Of a DNA stretch of 10,382 bases, positions 7,212-10,382 are shown piece after piece (the first letter of the stretch is position 1; each line of letters opens with the position of its first letter). The DNA is from Bacteriovoracaceae bacterium. GTDB lineage: Bacteria > Bdellovibrionota > UBA1018. A program made the translations under genes and the position numbers. Below the pieces are notes generated by a model. That model did not search any database. It saw nothing but the letters and a program-made list of their open reading frames with translations, and was not told where the DNA came from. The DNA is taken from positions 1 to 10,382 of the forward strand of contig CANFHS010000071.1 in NCBI GenBank assembly GCA_947446835.1, in the 5' to 3' direction.

Positions 7212-7489
7212 GCGCCCTGCCCGTCGAGCATCTCCAGGATCCTGGCGGTCCGCACGGCCAGCCCGGAGCGGTATTCTTCTGCCCGAAGGCGCGCGGCCAC
7301 GTATTCCTCGGCCAGATCCAGCAGGGCGAGCAGCACGAGGTGTTCGGAAGGCGCTCCTTTGCGGGTCCTGGCCTCGGCATCTTCCAGGAAACGCTGGACG
7401 AGTTCGAAGGTTTCCTGGGCGATGGCGGGATCGGCCTGGGCCCGAAGAGAGATCTTCTGGCCGCGATATTGGATCACAAACTGGCTCAT
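7208..7489 (-). CDS. zapA: cell division protein ZapA
   Basis: A 93-residue ZapA-like protein. ZapA binds FtsZ in the cytoplasm and promotes filament bundling at the Z-ring. The N-terminal MSQFVIQYRGQKISLRAQAD gives the expected beta-strand pair plus basic turn. It is followed by DPAIAQETFELVQRFLEDAE and the helix HLVLLALLDLAEEYVAARL (50-68), which matches the family's LLxALxLA core and leads into a C-terminal coiled-coil helix. Length agrees with ZapA (about 85-110). The ATG at 7489 has a strong GGAGG six bases upstream; the frame stays open to 7771 but those residues are not ZapA-like. It is the first gene of the zapA / cyclo-ligase / ymdB operon, a linkage familiar from many Gram-negative genomes. 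Confidence 0.9.
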   Translation of the reverse strand: MSQFVIQYRGQKISLRAQADPAIAQETFELVQRFLEDAEARTRKGAPSEHLVLLALLDLAEEYVAARLRAEEYRSGLAVRTARILEMLDGQGA

Positions 7490-7505
7490 CGGTTTCCTCC
7501 CCCTT

Positions 7506-7542
7506 TCCGGATTGACAGGATGCGTCACAGCACCGATCCGGA
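7506..7542. repeat. 7-bp inverted repeat in the zapA leader
   Basis: Perfect arms TCCGGAT (7506-7512) and ATCCGGA (7536-7542) are separated by 23 bases. Inside, on the zapA strand, a second short pairing (TGAC/GTCA) stacks against one arm. If transcribed, the structure would end a few bases before the zapA ribosome site (GGAGG, 7496-7500), so it could modulate zapA translation; as DNA it could be an operator. Only the symmetry is seen directly. Confidence 0.35.
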
Positions 7543-7558
7543 CGAACCTAGAAATTAC

Positions 7559-7604
7559 GGCAAAAATTGCCTCTTTGCACGCACCCACCCATTTCGGACA
7601 TACT
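7559..7604 (+). promoter_or_regulatory. candidate promoter of the coiled-coil gene with adjacent palindrome
   Basis: TTGCAC (7575-7580), an 18-base spacer and CATACT (7599-7604) form a plausible sigma-70-type promoter whose start near 7611 would leave a short leader before the ATG at 7627. Just upstream, GGCAAAAATTGCC (7559-7571) is a 13-base palindrome in the middle of the divergent spacer shared with zapA, a natural place for an operator. I could not identify a convincing zapA promoter in the same spacer. Confidence 0.4.
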
Positions 7605-7626
7605 GGAAGGAAGGGAAGGGGCACGG

Positions 7627-8070
7627 ATGCCGTCAGACCTGCGAGCCAGCTCAGCGTCCGAAGAGTATCGACTGAGCAACTATCGCGCCCAGCTCCAGAG
7701 CCGTCACGAGGCAGAGATGCACGCCCTGGAAGAGCGGCACTCCGAGGAGATGGCCAAGACCATCGCGGCACAGTCCGAGGCCAAGGCCAGGCTGGAGAAG
7801 GACTTCGAAGTCCATATCTCGCAGGAGGCCGGCGAGCTGGAAGACAAGCTGGCCCATGTCCGTCAGGTCAGCGCCGAACGCCTGGAAAGCGAAAAGCACC
7901 GGGGCGAAGAGGAGCTGGAGCGGACCCGCCGCAACAACTCCGACAAGATCGAACAGTACAAGAAGAACGCGGAGTCGCAACTGGATGCGCTCCGGAAGCA
8001 GTCCCAGGCTTCGGTGGACAACCTCCACGAGAAGACCCGGAAAATGGCCCGAAAAGACAAGGAGGTCTGA
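7627..8070 (+). CDS. hypothetical coiled-coil protein
   Basis: A 147-residue, highly charged protein rich in Glu, Lys, Arg, Ala and Gln and free of cysteine and tryptophan. From about residue 12 to 140 it is almost continuously helical with heptad-like spacing (AEMHALEERHSEEMAKTIAA, LEDKLAHVRQVSAERLESEK, IEQYKKNAESQLDALRKQSQ), so a long coiled coil is expected. It has no signal peptide or membrane segment. I do not recognise a family; such sequences give weak matches to many filament or scaffold proteins. The ATG has AAGGGG upstream inside a purine-rich tract. It diverges from zapA across 137 bases and is followed after five bases by the 83-residue gene, whose ribosome site lies inside its last codons, so the two are very likely one operon. 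Confidence 0.82.
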   Translation: MPSDLRASSASEEYRLSNYRAQLQSRHEAEMHALEERHSEEMAKTIAAQSEAKARLEKDFEVHISQEAGELEDKLAHVRQVSAERLESEKHRGEEELERTRRNNSDKIEQYKKNAESQLDALRKQSQASVDNLHEKTRKMARKDKEV

Positions 8071-8075
8071 AGCCC

Positions 8076-8327
8076 ATGTCCACCTACACCCGCAGAGGAA
8101 TGGAGACGGAAACCCATCCCGCAGTCCTGATGGGCGCGCCCGTCGAGGAAAACGCGGCAGAAGCTTCGACCGAAAACGGCGTGCGCATGGACGGCTACGG
8201 CCAGGTCCTGGCGATGCTCCAGATTGCCGACCCGGAGTTCCGCGAATCCCTGCTCCGCCGCCTGGGCGCCCGGGATCCGGGGCTTGCGGCCCAGCTTCGC
8301 GCGAACCTGCGCGACCTGGACTTCTGA
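8076..8327 (+). CDS. small protein with a FliG-like armadillo-type motif
   Basis: An 83-residue protein. Residues 1-38 are polar and probably disordered. Residues 39-83 (YGQVLAMLQIADPEFRESLL then RRLGARDPGLAAQLRANL and RDLDF) resemble the helix pair of the FliG middle domain, where ILxxL...ExxIL..L...DPELAEEIR...F.DL recurs. In FliG this motif packs against FliM or a neighbouring FliG. The resemblance is from memory of the family pattern, not an alignment, and the match is short. The ATG follows a near-ideal AAGGAGGT with 9-base spacing, formed by the last codons of the coiled-coil gene, so the pair is probably co-expressed. The stop codon lies two bases from the stop of the convergent Ppx/GppA gene. 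Confidence 0.78.
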   Translation: MSTYTRRGMETETHPAVLMGAPVEENAAEASTENGVRMDGYGQVLAMLQIADPEFRESLLRRLGARDPGLAAQLRANLRDLDF

Positions 8328-8329
8328 GC

Positions 8330-9247
8330 TCAGGCCCCCGACTGCAGCGCGAGGACTCCGAACCGGAGGCCCCGGGTGCTGATCCGTACGTCCTGGAAAT
8401 CCAGGAGTTCCATGGACCGCCACAGGATGAGCGCGCCGGCGAGCAGCACATCCGCGCGCCCCTCCCCGACTCCCGGCAGCTTGCGACGCTCCGCGACCGG
8501 TAGCGACCGCAGGGTTTCGACCTGACGAGCCACCTGCTCACGACCCAGCACGGTTCCATCCACGGCCCGGGCATCGAATTCGCGAAGCCCCAGCAGCCAC
8601 TGCGCCAACGTGGTGCAAGTGCCGGCCACGCCCACCAGCTGGGCACGCGGGCCCAGCTCCCGACGCCAGGGCAGGAGCTTGCGGAGTTCGGCGTCCACGG
8701 CCTGCTGGGCCATCGCCACCTCGTCGGGCCCCACCGGGTCCGACTTCAGGTAACGCTCGGTGAAGCGGACCGAGCCGATATCCAGGCTCTGGCCGCCCTT
8801 CAGCGCCATGAGCTCGGTGCTGCCTCCGCCGATGTCGATGACCACCGAGCCGGTGGGATCGGCGCCAGGCAAAAGGCCACCGCGGAAGGTTCCCTGGGCT
8901 TCCTCGTCGCCGCTCAACGTGCGGAACCGGAAGCCGGTTTCCCGCTCGATCTCGGAAAAGAACTGGAGACCATCCTGGGCATCGCGCGCCTGGCTCGTAG
9001 CCACGGCCACGGTCCGGGCGGGATCAAGGCCCGCCTGGCGCACGATGGCCGCGTAATCCCGCAGGCAGGCCAGGGTCCGGGCCTTGGCGTCCGGGTGGAG
9101 CTTCCGGGCCTGGTCCACCCCTTGGCCCAGCCGCACGACCCGGGCATGGTCCGAGACGATCCGGGTCACTTCGGCCCGCGACGAATCCCAGTCGGCGACG
9201 AGCAGCAGGCAGGTGTTGGTTCCCAGGTCGATGGAGGATCGCAGCAT
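8330..9247 (-). CDS. Ppx/GppA family exopolyphosphatase / pppGpp phosphohydrolase
   Basis: A 305-residue two-domain ASKHA-fold phosphatase of the short Ppx/GppA type. Visible motifs are phosphate-1 SSIDLGTNTCLLLV (4-17), the catalytic-glutamate segment LSGDEEAQG (111-119), phosphate-2 VVIDIGGGSTEL (135-146), VGVAGTCTTLA (205-215), the PGVGEGRADVLLAG segment (258-271) and STRGLRFGVL (290-299). Family members release phosphate from polyphosphate and/or convert pppGpp to ppGpp; the sequence does not tell which dominates, so no symbol is assigned. The long C-terminal HD-like domains of E. coli Ppx are absent, as in other 300-residue homologues. The ATG has TAAGG eight bases upstream, overlapping the stop of the lipoprotein gene only nine bases away. 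It is the last gene of the asmA-like / lipoprotein / ppx operon. Confidence 0.93.
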   Translation of the reverse strand: MLRSSIDLGTNTCLLLVADWDSSRAEVTRIVSDHARVVRLGQGVDQARKLHPDAKARTLACLRDYAAIVRQAGLDPARTVAVATSQARDAQDGLQFFSEIERETGFRFRTLSGDEEAQGTFRGGLLPGADPTGSVVIDIGGGSTELMALKGGQSLDIGSVRFTERYLKSDPVGPDEVAMAQQAVDAELRKLLPWRRELGPRAQLVGVAGTCTTLAQWLLGLREFDARAVDGTVLGREQVARQVETLRSLPVAERRKLPGVGEGRADVLLAGALILWRSMELLDFQDVRISTRGLRFGVLALQSGA

Positions 9248-9256
9248 GCGGCGACC

Positions 9257-9682
9257 TTACTTGCCCTTGCCCTGGAGTTCCACCTTGAGCTTGAAGACTT
9301 CCTTGTCCAGGCCTTCGGCTTTTTCCTTCCAGTACTTCACTTCCTGCTCCAGCTCGGCGATGCGCTTGGAGCGTTCGTGGGCCAGCGAGTAATAGCCTTC
9401 GGCGAAAGTCTCGGTTTCGGGGTTGAAGGTTCCCACGCGGGTCTCTCCATCCACGATTCCGCGCACGCGCCAGGTGCCGCCATCCGCCTTCTCGGCCTCG
9501 ATGACCTGCACGTCAAACGATTTGCCCGGGTAAGCCTTGTCCTGCCAGAAGCGCGCAGCCGATTCCTTGGCCTGGTTCTTGGCCTTGTCCGAGGAACATC
9601 CGGCAAAAAACACCGAAATGAGGCTGAAAAGAGCCAAAAGAGCGACCCATTGACGCAGCGGACGGACGGGGAATGTGGGCAT
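9257..9682 (-). CDS. hypothetical lipoprotein with C-terminal coiled coil
   Basis: A 141-residue predicted lipoprotein. An Arg-containing N-terminus, a hydrophobic stretch (WVALLALFSLISVFF, 12-26) and F-A-G-C with Cys29 form a lipobox; Phe at -3 is less usual than Leu. Ser after the Cys would favour the outer membrane by the E. coli +2 rule. The mature part begins with a Lys/Ala/Gln-rich tether, then a small beta-rich segment (about 54-92, SFDVQVIEAEKADGGTWRVR), and ends in a strong amphipathic helix (about 102-137, SKRIAELEQEVKYWKEKAEG) likely to form a coiled coil. No family recognised. AAAGGAAG lies a few bases before the ATG. It is 14 bases downstream of the AsmA-like gene and nine bases upstream of the Ppx/GppA gene, hence co-transcribed. 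Confidence 0.85.
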   Translation of the reverse strand: MPTFPVRPLRQWVALLALFSLISVFFAGCSSDKAKNQAKESAARFWQDKAYPGKSFDVQVIEAEKADGGTWRVRGIVDGETRVGTFNPETETFAEGYYSLAHERSKRIAELEQEVKYWKEKAEGLDKEVFKLKVELQGKGK

Positions 9683-9696
9683 GGGAACTTCCTTTC

Positions 9697-10382
9697 TTAG
9701 CGGCCGAAGAGGCCCTTGAGAGCGTTCTGGATGGCGGGAGACGCGTTCCGGGTGGCGCCCTGCAGAAGACCCTGGGCCTTCTTGCGGGCTTCAGCCTGGA
9801 GCCTGCCGGAAGCCGCCTGGCTGACATTGCTCAAGGCGATCTTGCCCAGGGTTTCGGGAACCTGCGTGTACGAGAAGGTGGGCTGCAGCACCGTACCACC
9901 CACGGAGACCGGGAAGCGCACAGGACCGTTTCCTTCGGCCAGCACATGAGGCACCGGCGTCCCGGCCACTTCTACCGAAAGGTCCCTGGCCTTGAGCTGG
10001 TTCCAGGTGTCGATCACTTCCCATTCCGCCTTGAGCGACAGGTCGAGCAAACCGACCTGGGTCGATCCCTTGAGATCGATTCCCGCATTGGGCAGGGATT
10101 TGGTCGTGAAGTTCGGGGCCGAGAACCGCCCGCCACCGATGGAGAAGTCAGAGGTGATGAACTCGTACTTCGACTCCTTGGGAGGCAGGGATTTGAGTCC
10201 CTTGCCTTTGATGGCCGGAACTTTTTCTCCGATCCGGTCGATGGCTCGATTGACGGCTTCCGCTGCCATGCGACCCACATCGAGGGTAGCGAAGGTGGCG
10301 TTGGTGACCTTCAAGGAACCCTTGGCCGAAAGGTTCCGCTTGGCCGGGTCGGGGTTGAAGCTCGATCCCGAGCCTTCCATCG
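9697..10382 (-). CDS. AsmA-like protein, C-terminal part (5' end beyond the right edge)
   Basis: About 228 codons of the C-terminus are present and the frame stays open to the window edge. The pattern matches the AsmA C-terminal region: GSLKVTNATFATLDVGRMAA, then KYEFITSDFSIGGGRF, the hydrophobic alternation STQVGLLDLSLKAEW, and the closing FPVSVGGTVLQPTFSY, which is the family's 'vPlrItGtl.dP.f' element. AsmA/TamB/YhdP-type proteins are anchored in the inner membrane and reach into the periplasm; they are linked to phospholipid traffic to the outer membrane and to outer-membrane assembly. The Ala/Gln/Lys-rich C-terminal helix (about the last 45 residues) is an extension. A Met near the edge is probably internal, because AsmA proteins are much longer. 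It appears to lead the lipoprotein and Ppx/GppA genes. Confidence 0.82.
   Translation of the reverse strand, partial: MEGSGSSFNPDPAKRNLSAKGSLKVTNATFATLDVGRMAAEAVNRAIDRIGEKVPAIKGKGLKSLPPKESKYEFITSDFSIGGGRFSAPNFTTKSLPNAGIDLKGSTQVGLLDLSLKAEWEVIDTWNQLKARDLSVEVAGTPVPHVLAEGNGPVRFPVSVGGTVLQPTFSYTQVPETLGKIALSNVSQAASGRLQAEARKKAQGLLQGATRNASPAIQNALKGLFGR

Noticed and set aside
7205..7215. 6S RNA gene, which often lies between zapA and the cyclo-ligase gene
   Set aside because: The two genes overlap here, so there is no room for it.
7511..7516. TTGACA on the plus strand as a -35 for the coiled-coil gene
   Set aside because: Spacing of 16-18 bases leads to GATCCG-like sequence with no -10 resemblance. 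The TTGCAC/CATACT pair closer to the gene is more plausible.
6645..8075. Long plus-strand frame leading into the 83-residue gene
   Set aside because: The part before 8076 runs antisense to the cyclo-ligase and zapA genes and out of frame with the coiled-coil gene. Only the last 83 codons have their own strong ribosome site and sensible composition.

Overview
The window looks like chromosomal DNA from a GC-rich Gram-negative bacterium. It carries the first half of a 16S rRNA gene, a protein with a signal peptide and an outer-membrane-type C-terminus, a lipoprotein, an AsmA-like protein, ZapA and two sigma-54 activators. The 16S text and the zapA / 5-formyl-THF cyclo-ligase / YmdB neighbourhood remind me of 'deltaproteobacteria-like' lineages in the broad sense, but I cannot assign a phylum by reading alone.

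Layout. (1) Bases 1-847 are the 5' part of a 16S rRNA gene on the minus strand, running off the left edge. Upstream of it (848-1260) is a long rrn leader with a candidate UP-element promoter, a boxB-like hairpin and a boxA-like antitermination site. (2) A near-perfect hairpin terminator (1279-1313) separates the rrn unit from a minus-strand sigma-54 activator that has no sensor domain (1348-2322). It diverges from an NtrC-type response regulator (2512-3954). No histidine kinase is present. (3) The regulator's 3' end overlaps the 3' end of a 462-residue exported, probably outer-membrane protein on the minus strand (3939-5327). (4) A small cysteine-rich protein gene (5402-5767, plus) diverges from the exported-protein gene and meets the ymdB-like gene tail to tail. 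(5) zapA, a 5-formyltetrahydrofolate cyclo-ligase gene and a ymdB-family phosphodiesterase gene form a tightly overlapping minus-strand operon (7489 down to 5758). (6) Divergent from zapA are a plus-strand coiled-coil protein gene (7627-8070) and an 83-residue protein gene whose C-terminal half resembles a FliG armadillo-type motif (8076-8327). (7) The right end is a minus-strand operon: an AsmA-like protein (partial, entering from the right edge), a coiled-coil lipoprotein, and a Ppx/GppA phosphatase ending at 8330.

The gene set is mostly housekeeping (ribosome, division, folate, phosphate/nucleotide turnover, envelope). The less ordinary parts are the back-to-back sigma-54 activators, the cysteine-rich small protein, the coiled-coil/FliG-motif pair beside zapA, and the uncharacterised exported protein. 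Packing is tight: all three convergent gene pairs overlap or are 2 bp apart, with no terminator hairpin visible between them. I saw no tRNA, CRISPR array, insertion sequence or phage gene.
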